Shown one piece after another: positions 1-8,156 of a DNA stretch of 64,000 bases. The stretch comes from Syntrophaceae bacterium. Lineage in GTDB: Bacteria > Desulfobacterota > Syntrophia > Syntrophales > PHBD01. How positions within the stretch are numbered: the first letter of the stretch is position 1; each line of letters opens with the position of its first letter. The stretch spans positions 62,001 through 126,000 of the forward strand of contig JABLXX010000001.1 in the NCBI GenBank assembly GCA_013177825.1. Direction: 5' to 3'. The notes under the pieces were generated by a model, which ran no database searches, was not told where the DNA came from, and worked only from the letters and a program-made list of their open reading frames with translations. A program made the translations under genes and the position numbers.

Positions 1-360
1 CAGAACGCCCGGTTCGACCACCGCCAAAAAGTTATCCCGGTCGATGGTCAGGATCCGGTTCATCTTCGCCAGGGACAGGAGTACGCCGCCGTGAATCGGA
101 ACGGCGCCTCCCGCCAGGCCCGTTCCGAGTCCCCGTGGCGTGACGGGGAAACGGAGCTCGTTGGCGAGCTTGAGGAGCGCACAGACCTGGTCGGCGGCCG
201 TCGCCTCGACGACAAGCTCCGGCATGGCAAAGGCCTCGACGGTCCCGTCCCTGCCGAAAGGCTCTTTCTTTACGGGGTCTTCGAGCACCAAGGCGGGTGC
301 GACGGCTTCCCGGATGCGGGCGACGGTTTCCGGTTCGAGGGGGCGGAAGTTCGATGCCAT
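1..360 (-). CDS. FAD-binding oxidase, GlcD/D-lactate dehydrogenase type (N-terminal part, runs off window)
   Basis: Reading leftward from an ATG at 360, 120 codons stay open to the window edge. The peptide contains the FAD_binding_4 (PCMH-type) signature: the segment TPRGLGTGLAGGAVP followed by GGVLLSLAKMNRIL and then VVEPGV. This is the pattern of glycolate oxidase subunit GlcD and D-lactate dehydrogenases, flavoproteins that oxidise 2-hydroxy acids. A GAGG sequence lies just upstream. It starts 7 bases after the stop of the ABC permease, so it is probably the last gene of that transport operon, which suggests that the imported compound or a derivative is oxidised. The substrate cannot be read from the sequence. 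The C-terminal half lies outside the window. Confidence 0.85.
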   Translation of the reverse strand, partial: MASNFRPLEPETVARIREAVAPALVLEDPVKKEPFGRDGTVEAFAMPELVVEATAADQVCALLKLANELRFPVTPRGLGTGLAGGAVPIHGGVLLSLAKMNRILTIDRDNFLAVVEPGVL

Positions 361-367
361 GGCGTCC

Positions 368-1042
368 TCAGAAGCTCCGGTGCTCGAAGCCCGGGAGCCG
401 GAGGCGGGCCTCCAGCGCCTGGAGAAGGAGCGTCGCCAGGGTCGTCATCACGAGGTAGCAGGCGCCGACCAGGAGAAACACCTCGGTGAACTTGAAGGAG
501 TCGGAGGCGAGGATCTTCCCTTCTCCCGTCAGCTCGATGCAGGTGATCATGTAGGCCAGGGAGGAATACTTGATCAGGTAGATGATCTCGTTCCCGCAGC
601 CGGGAAGGGCGCGGCGCATGGCCTGGGGCAGGATCACCGAGAAGATCGTCTGCGTCCGGGTGAAGCCCAGGGAGTGGGCCGCCAGCATCTGTCCACGCTT
701 GATGGACAGGAGCGCTCCCCGGATGTACTCGGAGTGATAGGCGGCGCTGCAGAGAGTGAATCCCAGGATTGCCGCGGTGAAGGGCGTCAGGTAGACGTTC
801 CAGTAGGGAAGGCCGAAATACCAGACGAAGAGCTGGACGATCAGGGGGATGCCCCGGAATATGGTGACGTAGAGATTCGCCGTGGAGGAGACGGCGCGGT
901 TGCCGAAGACCCGCAGGGTCCCTACGAGGATGCCCAGCAGGAGCCCCAGGGTTGCGGAGGGGACGATGAGCTGGATGCTCACCCAGAACCCCCGGAGCAG
1001 GGCCGGTGCCGCCTCATTCTGTATGTAGAGCCACTCTTCCAT
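368..1042 (-). CDS. polar amino acid ABC transporter permease (HisM/ArtM type)
   Basis: A 224-residue hydrophobic protein of the His/Glu/Gln/Arg-type permease family, usual length for it. Several membrane segments are visible, for example around residues 24-45 and 85-105. The cytoplasmic coupling loop reads HSLGFTRTQTIFSVILPQAMRRALPG, the family EAA-type motif that docks on the ATPase. It belongs with the ATPase at 1520-2278, the second permease at 2282-2959 and the binding protein at 3068-3826, forming a heteromeric permease pair. It is separated from the ATPase gene by about 480 bases that hold two dispersed repeats. Substrate unknown; polar amino acids or related small acids are typical. 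Confidence 0.92.
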   Translation of the reverse strand: MEEWLYIQNEAAPALLRGFWVSIQLIVPSATLGLLLGILVGTLRVFGNRAVSSTANLYVTIFRGIPLIVQLFVWYFGLPYWNVYLTPFTAAILGFTLCSAAYHSEYIRGALLSIKRGQMLAAHSLGFTRTQTIFSVILPQAMRRALPGCGNEIIYLIKYSSLAYMITCIELTGEGKILASDSFKFTEVFLLVGACYLVMTTLATLLLQALEARLRLPGFEHRSF

Positions 1043-1080
1043 GACGATTCTCTTTCGGTCGTACTGTTCGAGGGTGTCCC

Positions 1081-1285
1081 TCGCGCTCAGAAGCGTTTTT
1101 TCGACCCTGCAGCGTCTCGCTCCGCTGCAAAGTCATAACTCGCGCCTGCGGCGCTCAGACAGATGACTTTGCGGGCGCTGCGCTGTGACGGCAGGGTGCC
1201 CCGAAAAAGCCGCTATTCGCACTCGGGACACCCTCTCCTGCATCCGCTGGGCGCGGTCTGGGGTTTCCAGAGGAGCATTCAGGAC
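1081..1285. repeat. dispersed long imperfect palindromic repeat, copy A
   Basis: The reverse complement of this stretch closely matches 34885-35099, best over the 137 bases nearest 1081, where only about ten differences are seen by eye. Each copy is itself an imperfect palindrome. Arms that include a CAAAGTCAT / ATGACTTTG pair and flanking CCCTGC...GCAGGG and poly-T/poly-A tracts could fold into one long hairpin. It encodes nothing recognisable and sits between the ATPase and the second permease of the ABC operon. Most likely a REP- or MITE-like intergenic element. Confidence 0.8.
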
Positions 1286-1307
1286 GTCCCTGCCGGAAGC
1301 ATTTAGT

Positions 1308-1432
1308 GGGCTGTTCAAAAATGTCCGGATGCAAGGCCCCCGAAATCCTGAGCCATGAGTCGTACCCTTTTCGGTACGTCGAATGGCGAAGGATGAGGGA
1401 AACGCAGCAGATGGGCGTTTTTCAACAGCCTG
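1308..1432. repeat. 125-bp palindromic intergenic element with inverted ends
   Basis: The ends are inverted copies: GGGCTGTTCAAAAAT at the left and the complement of ATTTTT-like GTTTTTCAACAGCCTG at the right. The centre holds a perfect hairpin CGTACC-CTTTTC-GGTACG. The element has no coding content. Sequences of this kind recur between genes in deltaproteobacterial genomes (from general knowledge, not searched). It lies next to repeat copy A in the 477-base gap between 1043 and 1519, which otherwise holds nothing recognisable. Confidence 0.7.
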
Positions 1433-1519
1433 GCGGAAAAGCGTCCGCGACGACGGCAAACCCCGTGACACCCCCCGCGCCCCTGAGCGTTATCAAGCGG
1501 AGGGGACAGAACAGGTATT

Positions 1520-2278
1520 TCACCGGTTGTCCGTATATAGTTCCATTACTTTCGAGCAGAACTCCCGGGTCCGCTCGTTTTCCGCGCACCCGAAGATCTT
1601 CTCCGGCGGGCCCGCTTCGACGATGAGGCCGTCCTCCATGAAGACGATTTCGTCCGCCAGGGCCTGGGCAAAAGCGATCTGGTGGGTCGCCATGATCATC
1701 GTCATGCCGTGTTCCCCCAGGCTCCGGATCACTGCCAGAACCTCTCCGATCAGTTCCGGATCCAGCGCCGAGGTCGGCTCGTCCAAGAGCATCACCTTGG
1801 GGTCCATGGCCAGCGCCCGGGCGATGGAAACACGCTGCTTCTGACCTCCGGAAAGCTGGGCCGGGTATTTCTGCACATGGTCCCCGAGGCCGACCCGCTC
1901 CAGTTCGGCCATGGCACGGTCACGGGCCTCGCTGCGGCTCATCCGCCGGACCTTGACGAGGGCGATCTCCACATTCCGGAGCGCCGTGAGATGGTCGAAG
2001 AGGTTGAAGTCCTGGAAAATCATGCCCACCTGCTGGCGGTAGTGGTGGAGTTCCCTGCCATGGGCATGCTTGATCTCTCGCCCCTCCAGCCAGACCCGGC
2101 CCGCATCCGGGCGGACCAGGAAATTGATGCACTGGAGGAGCGTGCTCTTTCCCGCTCCGGACGGGCCGATGAGAATCTTCAGCTCCGCGCGGCGGATGGA
2201 CAGGGAGGTTCCGCGCAGGATTTCCTTTTTCCCGTATCGCTTCTTGATGCCTTCGACCTTCAGAATGGGTTCTTCCAT
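1520..2278 (-). CDS. polar amino acid ABC transporter ATP-binding protein (GlnQ/HisP type)
   Basis: A 252-residue ATPase that powers import by the neighbouring permeases. Walker A GPSGAGKST is at residues 38-46, the Q-loop follows as MIFQDFNLFDHLT, the ABC signature is LSGGQKQR, Walker B is VMLLDEP with D-loop SALD, and the switch histidine is in MATHQ. Length and motif order are those of the GlnQ/HisP family. It starts 3 bases after the stop of the upstream permease, so the two are almost certainly translated from one mRNA. Confidence 0.95.
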   Translation of the reverse strand: MEEPILKVEGIKKRYGKKEILRGTSLSIRRAELKILIGPSGAGKSTLLQCINFLVRPDAGRVWLEGREIKHAHGRELHHYRQQVGMIFQDFNLFDHLTALRNVEIALVKVRRMSRSEARDRAMAELERVGLGDHVQKYPAQLSGGQKQRVSIARALAMDPKVMLLDEPTSALDPELIGEVLAVIRSLGEHGMTMIMATHQIAFAQALADEIVFMEDGLIVEAGPPEKIFGCAENERTREFCSKVMELYTDNR

Positions 2279-2281
2279 GGT

Positions 2282-2959
2282 TCAGAACTCGTGATGGGAG
2301 TAGCCGGGAATGCGGACCTTCTGTTCCAGGAACCTCAGTCCCCGGATCCCCAGCCAGGTAAGGACGAGAAAAATGACCCCCGCTGCGGCATAGAGGGGCA
2401 TGTGCTGGTAGGTCCGGGTGGCTACAAAATGGGTCCGGGCCATGATCTCCGTCACGCCCAGGGCATAGGTTACAGCCGAGTCCTTGAGGATGATGGAATA
2501 CTCGTTCGACCAGCCGGGAATGGACAGCCGCAGGGCCTGGGGGAGGATAATGAACAGGATCCCCTTCGCATCGCTCATCCCGAGGGCCCGGGCCGCCTTC
2601 AATTGTCCCTCCGGCAGGGACAGGATGGCGCCCCGGAAGATCTGCGACTGGTAGGCCGCGCTGATGAGACCCAGGACGACCACCGCCACCGTGAAGGCGG
2701 AAAGGTTGATGTCCAGGGCCGTGCAGAGGCCGAAGTAGAACAGGAACAGGAAGACAAGGAGCGGGATCCCGCGGAAGAACCAGACGTACAGGGCGACCAG
2801 CGGCTGCAGCCGGCGGGGGCCATATACCTGCGCCACCGCAAGGGGGACGGCCAGGCAGAATCCGAACGCCATGGCTCCCAGGACGACTACCAGTGTGACG
2901 AAGGATCCTTCCAGAAGATAGGGCAGGGCGTCCAGGACGGCAAGAAGCGGTTCAGGCAT
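2282..2959 (-). CDS. polar amino acid ABC transporter permease
   Basis: Inner-membrane permease of the HisM/GlnP family, 225 residues from the ATG at 2959 (MPEPLLAVLDALPYLL). A TTG at 3001 would add 14 poorly hydrophobic residues; the ATG start is preferred because the family begins close to the first membrane helix, although no strong ribosome site is seen for either. The coupling loop reads ALGMSDAKGILFIILPQALRLSIPGW. It is preceded by a strong hairpin separating it from the binding-protein gene and is followed after 3 bases by the ATPase gene. Confidence 0.92.
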   Translation of the reverse strand: MPEPLLAVLDALPYLLEGSFVTLVVVLGAMAFGFCLAVPLAVAQVYGPRRLQPLVALYVWFFRGIPLLVFLFLFYFGLCTALDINLSAFTVAVVVLGLISAAYQSQIFRGAILSLPEGQLKAARALGMSDAKGILFIILPQALRLSIPGWSNEYSIILKDSAVTYALGVTEIMARTHFVATRTYQHMPLYAAAGVIFLVLTWLGIRGLRFLEQKVRIPGYSHHEF

Positions 2960-3006
2960 TGACGATCCGTGGTTCGGGCCGGGCAGGCCCCTCGTTGACA
3001 AACGAA

Positions 3007-3035
3007 CCCTCCCCCGTCGACGGGACGGGGGAGGG
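3007..3035 (-). promoter_or_regulatory. GC-rich intercistronic hairpin between binding protein and permease genes
   Basis: A 12-bp stem (CCCTCCCCCGTC with GACGGGGGAGGG) lies 33 bases after the binding-protein stop. There is no long U-run, so it looks like a partial terminator or an mRNA-stabilising structure. Such structures commonly keep binding-protein mRNA in excess over permease mRNA. Confidence 0.6.
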
Positions 3036-3067
3036 TGAACGGAATATCCCGGGGAAGTTCCCGGGGG

Positions 3068-3826
3068 CTATTTCTTGTCGATGTAGGTCTTGACCAGTTC
3101 CTTCCAATAGGGGGTCTTCATGAGCTTTTTCAATCCTGCATTGATCTTGCCCAGAAAAACCGTGTCCTCCTTGCGGAGGGCGTAACCGAACTGCTCGTCG
3201 GGCATGCCGAAGGTCCCCAGGATTTTGACGGCCTTTTTCTTGCTGATGGCGTCCTTGGCGGGTGCATCATCCATGGCGGCGGCGGCGATGCGGCCGTTGA
3301 GCACGTCTTCGATGGCCAGCGGCGCCGAGTCGTACTGAACGAGCTGGAATTTCAGGCCTTTTTTCTTGATAAGATTCTCATCGATCCACTTGGCCTCCGT
3401 CGTGCCGCGCTGGACGCCAATCTTGCTGCCGGCGGCCAGGACCTGCTCCACCGTCAGACGGGCATCCTTCCTGGCCACGAGGACCTGCTGGATTTTCCAG
3501 TAGGGAATCGAGAAATTGACCTGTTTTTTCCGGGCGTCGGTGATGCTCATCCCGGAGGCGACGATATCGATCTTTTTGGCCAGGAGGCTGGGGACGATGC
3601 TGTCCCAGTCCTGGGGCTGGTGCTTGACCTTGAAGCCCTGGTCCTTGGCGATCCAGTCGAGGGCCTTGATGTCGAAGCCATCGGGAACGCCTTTCTTGTC
3701 CACATAGGCGAAGGGCGGGAAATTGGCGTCGATGCCGTTTACATAGATCTTTTCCGCGGCGGAGGCGGGAGAGACCAGGAACAAACACAGAACCGCGACG
3801 GCAGCCAGCTGCCATGCCTTTCTCAT
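3068..3826 (-). CDS. periplasmic amino acid-binding protein of ABC transporter
   Basis: A 252-residue family 3 solute-binding protein. Residues 1-23 form a signal peptide (basic start, hydrophobic core, cleavage after ASA). The mature protein begins with a DANFPPFAYVDKKG segment and continues with GFDIKALDWIAK, then SGMSITDARKKQVNFSIPYW, all hallmarks of the SBP_bac_3 fold. It should capture its ligand in the periplasm and deliver it to the two permeases encoded downstream. It is the first gene of the leftward operon. The ligand cannot be assigned. Confidence 0.93.
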   Translation of the reverse strand: MRKAWQLAAVAVLCLFLVSPASAAEKIYVNGIDANFPPFAYVDKKGVPDGFDIKALDWIAKDQGFKVKHQPQDWDSIVPSLLAKKIDIVASGMSITDARKKQVNFSIPYWKIQQVLVARKDARLTVEQVLAAGSKIGVQRGTTEAKWIDENLIKKKGLKFQLVQYDSAPLAIEDVLNGRIAAAAMDDAPAKDAISKKKAVKILGTFGMPDEQFGYALRKEDTVFLGKINAGLKKLMKTPYWKELVKTYIDKK

Positions 3827-3855
3827 GGGATTCTCCTATTCTCGAGAGTTTTCAG

Positions 3856-3889
3856 GAGCCGCCCCGCCGGCGGGCCGGAAGGGCGGCTC
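3856..3889 (-). terminator. hairpin after the OmpA-like gene
   Basis: GAGCCGCCC and GGGCGGCTC form a 9-bp outer stem with a GC-rich interior, 10 bases past the OmpA-family stop codon. No clear U-run follows, so it may be a weak terminator or a 3' stabiliser between this gene and the transporter operon. Confidence 0.45.
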
Positions 3890-3899
3890 TGCGGGAAAT

Positions 3900-4976
3900 C
3901 TACTTCTGGATGATATACTCAACCACTGCGTCCACGCGGCGGTTTTTCTGCCGGCCTTCCTTGGTCTTGTTGTCCGCGATGGGCTGCGTCAGGCCGTATC
4001 CCTTGGCGGAGAGGCGATCCTTGTCCACCTTGAACTTGTCCACCATGTATTTCACGACCGACTTGGCCCTCTTCTCCGACAGCCGCTGGTTGAAGGCCTT
4101 GCCGCCGACGTTGTCGGTGTGGCCCTCGATGACGACCTTGATCTCCGGATGACGGTTGATCACGTCGGCGAACTTGGCGATTTCGTCATGATACTTTTTC
4201 TTCACGATCGCCTTGTTCGTATCGAACTGCACGTTGATCGTGGCCCTTCCTTTTTCCAGCATTTCCTTTTCGGTCGCCGTCTGTTCCGCCTTGGCTTCTT
4301 CCTTCATCTCCTTGACCGGTTCCGGCGGAGGCGGTGGAGGAGGCGGAGGAGCCACTTCGACCTTCGGCTCAACCGGGGGCGGAGGGGGAGGGGGCGCAGG
4401 CTTCTCGCCGCCGAAGAGGAAGCTCAGTCCCAGGGTGTATTCCAGGTTCTTCTTGGAGTTGTCGAAGACATACGGGAAGCGGACGTCACCCCGCAGGGCC
4501 AGCCGCTCGGTAATGAACCACTTCACGCCGGCGCCCACATCAACCAGGAATTTGCTCCTGTTTTCCACGACACCCGGGTAGTTGATCGACTGGCCGCCGA
4601 TGCCGGCCGCCAGGTAGGGGACCACCTTGTACTGCGGCAGGAGATAGAATAGGCCTTCCAGCCGGTAGTTGAAGACATCGGCCTTGTCGCTTCTGGCCGC
4701 CGTCCAGTTGTACAGGTCACTCTTGGTAATGTCCCAGGGCGCCGAGAATTCGCTGCGGACATAGTCGAGGGTGGCTTCCACGCCGAAGTAACGCGCCAGG
4801 TCATAGCCGAACCGAACGCCGTAAACGGGTGCATTCTTCAGATGCTGTGAATTGTCAAAGACGTAGCCTCCGATAAATGGAGTGACGGAAAAAGTGCCGG
4901 GACGAACCTCTGCCAGTCCCGGCGAGGCTGCAGCCAGGACGAGCAAAACGACGATGCCGCATAATAATTTCTTCAT
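3900..4976 (-). CDS. OmpA-family outer membrane protein
   Basis: A 358-residue protein from the ATG at 4976, chosen because GAGGAGGAAGCG lies directly upstream and a signal peptide begins there (MKKLLCGIVVLLVLAAASPGLA). An upstream in-frame start adds 16 residues without signal character. Residues about 25-200 alternate in a way expected for an eight-stranded outer-membrane barrel (OmpA_b-brl type). A proline-rich linker with repeated PPPPPPP follows. The C-terminal about 120 residues are an OmpA-like peptidoglycan-binding domain (VVIEGHTDNVG, then NQRLSEKRAKSV). It probably tethers the outer membrane to the cell wall. Confidence 0.93.
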   Translation of the reverse strand: MKKLLCGIVVLLVLAAASPGLAEVRPGTFSVTPFIGGYVFDNSQHLKNAPVYGVRFGYDLARYFGVEATLDYVRSEFSAPWDITKSDLYNWTAARSDKADVFNYRLEGLFYLLPQYKVVPYLAAGIGGQSINYPGVVENRSKFLVDVGAGVKWFITERLALRGDVRFPYVFDNSKKNLEYTLGLSFLFGGEKPAPPPPPPPVEPKVEVAPPPPPPPPPEPVKEMKEEAKAEQTATEKEMLEKGRATINVQFDTNKAIVKKKYHDEIAKFADVINRHPEIKVVIEGHTDNVGGKAFNQRLSEKRAKSVVKYMVDKFKVDKDRLSAKGYGLTQPIADNKTKEGRQKNRRVDAVVEYIIQK

Positions 4977-5522
4977 CGCTTCCTCCTCGAATTTGAGTTT
5001 CAGGGCTTTATTCCATTCTTGCAAACAACACCGGTGCCAGAACCGGTCCGCCAGCCGGAAAGCCGGCCGGGTTTCCTTCTGCCGGCGCTGTGCACGTGCC
5101 GGGGAAGCCCTTCCGGATATACCGGCCCGGGGAGATGGTGTTTTCAGTTCCCGGCCTGACCTCGTTCATGACCTGCTGGATCGGCTGCGGCTGGACATTC
5201 TCGCCGCTGGACAATACCTCCGTATGAGATGCCCTGGAATGCTGAAGCGACATCCCCATGCCTTCGGGAATTGCCGAGGGGGAAAGGAATGATCGGAAGG
5301 CAGTGGACATCACGGTTCCTTTTCTCGTATGCATGGAATTACTAAACTATCTTCCGGCCTTCCGTCAACCTGAAAATCGAAGGTCCCGCAACCGTTGGCC
5401 GGAGATTCCCCCCACCGAACGGGGGCAAGGGGCCGCCGGCCCCGGCGTCCGCCAGCTTTTCGTGGAAAAACGGAGCCATCTCTGCTACGGATTCGCCATC
5501 ATGCGCAGCAACGGAGGTTCCT
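4977..5522. other. intergenic region, no gene recognised
   Basis: About 550 bases between the divergent OmpA-like and SDR genes. A leftward open frame near 5008-5310 (starting MSTAFRSFLSPSAIPEG) has an AGGA upstream but no recognisable domain. It is left unannotated. The upstream regions of both flanking genes must lie here, but no convincing promoter was found by eye. Confidence 0.4.
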
Positions 5523-6311
5523 ATGAAGACATTCGATCTGTTCAAGCTGGACGGCAAGGTCGCCTTGGTGACGGGCGGCGGGCGCGGTATCGGGAAATTC
5601 ATCGCCACGGGCCTGGCCGAGGCCGGGGCGGATGTGGTCATCACCTCGCGGAAGATGAAGAACCTGGAAGCGACGGCTTCGGAATTGGAGAAGGAGACGG
5701 GTAAGAAAGTCGTTCCCATTGCCTGTGACGTGGCAAAGGAGGAAGAGGTCGAGAAGATGGTCCAGGCGGTCAAGGAGCGCTTCGGCCGGATCGACATTCT
5801 CGTAAACAATGCCGGGGCCACCTGGGGCGCGCCGACCCTCGATTTTCCCCTGGAGCGCTGGGACCAGCTCTTCAGCGTGAATGTCCGGGGCGTCTGGATC
5901 CTGACCCAGAAGGTCGCCCGGATCATGAAGGAGCAGGGGGGCGGAAACATCATCAACATCTCGTCCGTTATGGGTTTCCGCGGATCGGAAGAGTTGGCCC
6001 ATCCTGCAGTACCCTACAATTCCACGAAAGCGGCCATCAACGTCCTTACGATGAACCTGGCGGTGAAGCTGGCTCCCTACAAGATCCGCGTCAATGCCAT
6101 TGCTCCGGGCTTCTTCCGCTCGGACATGATGGCCTACATCGAGAAGCCCGAGTTCAAGGACGCTCACGACATGATCATCCAGGGCATTCCCCTGAGAAGA
6201 ATCGGGGACGCGGACGACATGAAGGGCTTGGTCGTCTTCCTGGCGTCCGACGCCTCCGCCTACATGACGGGCCACATCGTCGTCAACGACGGCGGCATGA
6301 TCGCCAAGTAG
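5523..6311 (+). CDS. short-chain dehydrogenase/reductase (FabG-like)
   Basis: A 262-residue classical SDR. The cofactor motif TGGGRGIG is at residues 17-24, NNAGA follows in the middle, the catalytic serine lies in ISSVMG and the catalytic YxxxK is YNSTK. The C-terminus has the usual PLRRIGDADDMKGLVVFLASD and GHIVVNDGG segments. It should reduce or oxidise a keto/hydroxy group with NAD(P)H; 3-oxoacyl-type substrates are common in the family. GGAGG precedes the ATG. The HpaB/AbfD-like gene follows 77 bases downstream on the same strand, so they may act on related acyl compounds. Confidence 0.92.
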   Translation: MKTFDLFKLDGKVALVTGGGRGIGKFIATGLAEAGADVVITSRKMKNLEATASELEKETGKKVVPIACDVAKEEEVEKMVQAVKERFGRIDILVNNAGATWGAPTLDFPLERWDQLFSVNVRGVWILTQKVARIMKEQGGGNIINISSVMGFRGSEELAHPAVPYNSTKAAINVLTMNLAVKLAPYKIRVNAIAPGFFRSDMMAYIEKPEFKDAHDMIIQGIPLRRIGDADDMKGLVVFLASDASAYMTGHIVVNDGGMIAK

Positions 6312-6388
6312 CAGGAGGCTCTCCGGAAGGAAGAGCATCCATCGCCCCGTTGCGGGAACGGATTCCATTGCAAGGAGGAGGAAGAAGC

Positions 6389-7831
6389 ATGGGCATCATG
6401 ACGTCCCGGCAGTACCTTGACAGCCTGCGGGCCCAGCATCCTTGTATCTATATCGGCGGAGAGCGGGTGGAGAACGTGGCCGACAGTCCCTGGTTCTCCA
6501 TCAGCCTGCGGGAGACCTGCACCCAGTACGACTGGCCGGGGGATCCGGCATTCGAAAAGGACTTCGCGGCCTGGTCGCCCTTCATCGAGGAAAAGGTGAG
6601 TTTCTGGACGCACCTGCGCCTGGGAACCGGCGAAGTGAGGAAACTGGTGGAAGTGATCAAGCGGAACAACAGCCGTCACTTCTGTTCCATGTGCATGGGC
6701 ATCGGGCTTTCCGTGATGTGGGCCACCACCTGGGACGTCGACCGGGCCCGGGGGACGAATTATCATGCCAATCTCCGAGCCTTTTTCGAGGAGATCCAGC
6801 GGAAAGACTTCCGCTATTGCATGGGGGTCATGGATCCCAAGGGCGACCGGTCCCTTCCGCCCTCCCGCCAGGCCGACCCGGATCTCCACCTGCGGGTGGT
6901 GTCCCGCAACAGGGAGGGAATCGTGGTGCGGGGCGCGAAGACACACACGTCCAACGCACCGCTGACCCACTTCATGTTCGTTTCTCCCTGCCGGGCCCTG
7001 GGGGAGGAAGACCGGGACTACGCCGTGTCCTTCGTGACTCCCATCGATGCAAAGGGGCTAACCTTCATTACCCGGCCGGCCCCGGGTCCCCGGGAGCCGC
7101 GGGAAATGGAGTCCCCCGTCAGCACACGGATCGGCTTCGTCGAGTGCCTGTCGGTCTTCGACGACGTGTTCATTCCGTGGGAACGGGTGTTTCTGTGCGG
7201 TGAGTGGGAATTCACGGAAAACTTCATCGGCTACTTCTCGCCCTACGTCCGTATCGCCAAGGGGGCCTGCACGTCCGCCCGCATCGACATCCTGGCCGGG
7301 GCGGCGGCCCTGGCGGCCCGGATGAACGGCACGGAGCGGGCCGGCCACATCCGCAACAAGATCACCGACATGATGATCGCCTCGGAGATCGGCTGGGGGT
7401 GCGTCCTCGGATCCCTGGCCAAGGCGACGGAGCACCCGAGCGGCATCCCCGTCCCGGACACGGGCATTTCCAATGCCGGCCTCTATCATACCCGGTTGAA
7501 ATTCATCGAATTCCTTGGGACCCTCCAGGAGATCGCCGGGGGCATCGTCACAACGATGCCCGTGGAGGCGGACTACCGGAATGAGGTGACACGCCCCTGG
7601 ATCGACAAGTACCTGCGCGGGAGCGCAAAATTTTCTACAGAAGACAGGATGAAGCTCCTCTATTTCATCCAGGATCTGACTGCCTCGCGATTCAGCGGCT
7701 ACCTTATGGCCAGTGCCATCTGCGCGGGAGGGACACCGGAGACGAACCGGGTGGAGGTCCAGCGCAGCTACGATCTCCCGGAGAAGATGGAAAACGTCCG
7801 GGCTTTCTGCGGCCTGGGCTTTCCCGGCTGA
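6389..7831 (+). CDS. 4-hydroxyphenylacetate 3-monooxygenase / 4-hydroxybutyryl-CoA dehydratase family flavoprotein
   Basis: A 480-residue protein from the ATG at 6389, chosen for the AAGGAGGAGG just upstream. Family resemblance comes from a N-terminal SLR segment, a VRGAKTHTSNAPLTHFMFV segment matching the flavin-binding middle domain, and VFIPWERVFL. In the FAD/[4Fe-4S] dehydratase AbfD, cysteines near residues 99 and 103 and a His-x6-Cys pair bind the cluster. Here C99 and C102 (HFCSMCMG) and a later cysteine (AKGAC) are present, but the histidine position appears to be valine. It may therefore be a divergent dehydratase/isomerase or a flavin-only enzyme. The substrate is unknown; an acyl-CoA role is an inference from the neighbourhood. 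Confidence 0.82.
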   Translation: MGIMTSRQYLDSLRAQHPCIYIGGERVENVADSPWFSISLRETCTQYDWPGDPAFEKDFAAWSPFIEEKVSFWTHLRLGTGEVRKLVEVIKRNNSRHFCSMCMGIGLSVMWATTWDVDRARGTNYHANLRAFFEEIQRKDFRYCMGVMDPKGDRSLPPSRQADPDLHLRVVSRNREGIVVRGAKTHTSNAPLTHFMFVSPCRALGEEDRDYAVSFVTPIDAKGLTFITRPAPGPREPREMESPVSTRIGFVECLSVFDDVFIPWERVFLCGEWEFTENFIGYFSPYVRIAKGACTSARIDILAGAAALAARMNGTERAGHIRNKITDMMIASEIGWGCVLGSLAKATEHPSGIPVPDTGISNAGLYHTRLKFIEFLGTLQEIAGGIVTTMPVEADYRNEVTRPWIDKYLRGSAKFSTEDRMKLLYFIQDLTASRFSGYLMASAICAGGTPETNRVEVQRSYDLPEKMENVRAFCGLGFPG

Positions 7832-7970
7832 GCACCTGCTCCGGTGCGGTCGGAACAGAAAAAAGAGGCGAAAACGGAAAAAGTCGTTGCTTCCCGGAAA
7901 CCGGCATGCTATAGGGTGCCCCCGCGTTGACGGGAAGCAATCATTTTATCAAGGAAAACCAGGGGTCAAG

Positions 7971-8060
7971 ATGGGCAGCGTCGTCAAAAAACGAAGAAGG
8001 AAAATCAGCAAGCACAAGTACAGGAAACGCCTCAAGGCCAACCGGCATAAGAAACGGTAG
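7971..8060 (+). CDS. bS22/mS38-like (AURKAIP1/COX24 domain) small ribosomal protein
   Basis: A 29-residue, extremely basic peptide beginning MGSVVKKRRRKISKHKYRK and ending in RHKKR. The MGSVVKKRR start and the KKRRKxxxKHKxRK core are the signature of the AURKAIP1/COX24 domain, which in bacteria corresponds to small-subunit proteins related to mitochondrial mS38. It is expected to sit on the 30S ribosomal subunit. AGGGG lies 6 bases upstream of the ATG and a strong terminator follows 54 bases after the stop, so it is probably a single-gene unit. Confidence 0.85.
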   Translation: MGSVVKKRRRKISKHKYRKRLKANRHKKR

Positions 8061-8113
8061 GCGGCAGGCACCCCGTGGCACGCGGGGCGGTTGGCGGAGG
8101 ACGTTAAAAATTT

Positions 8114-8156
8114 CCGGGGGCCGGTGGGAACCCACCGCGCCCCCGGTTTTTTTTTT
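8114..8156 (+). terminator. intrinsic terminator after bS22-like gene
   Basis: CCGGGGGC-GGTGGG pairs with CCCACC-GCCCCCGG around a short loop, followed by ten consecutive T residues. One of the strongest terminators in the window. Confidence 0.93.

Noticed and set aside
4321-4400. Tandem repeat or CRISPR-like array in the proline-codon stretch
   Set aside because: The repeats are GGC/GGA triplets coding for the poly-proline linker of the OmpA-like protein; no CRISPR array was found anywhere in the window.
5008-5334. 108-codon minus-strand open frame upstream of the OmpA-like gene
   Set aside because: An AGGA precedes an internal ATG, but there is no domain, the composition is low-complexity and no operon link is seen; not supported enough to call.
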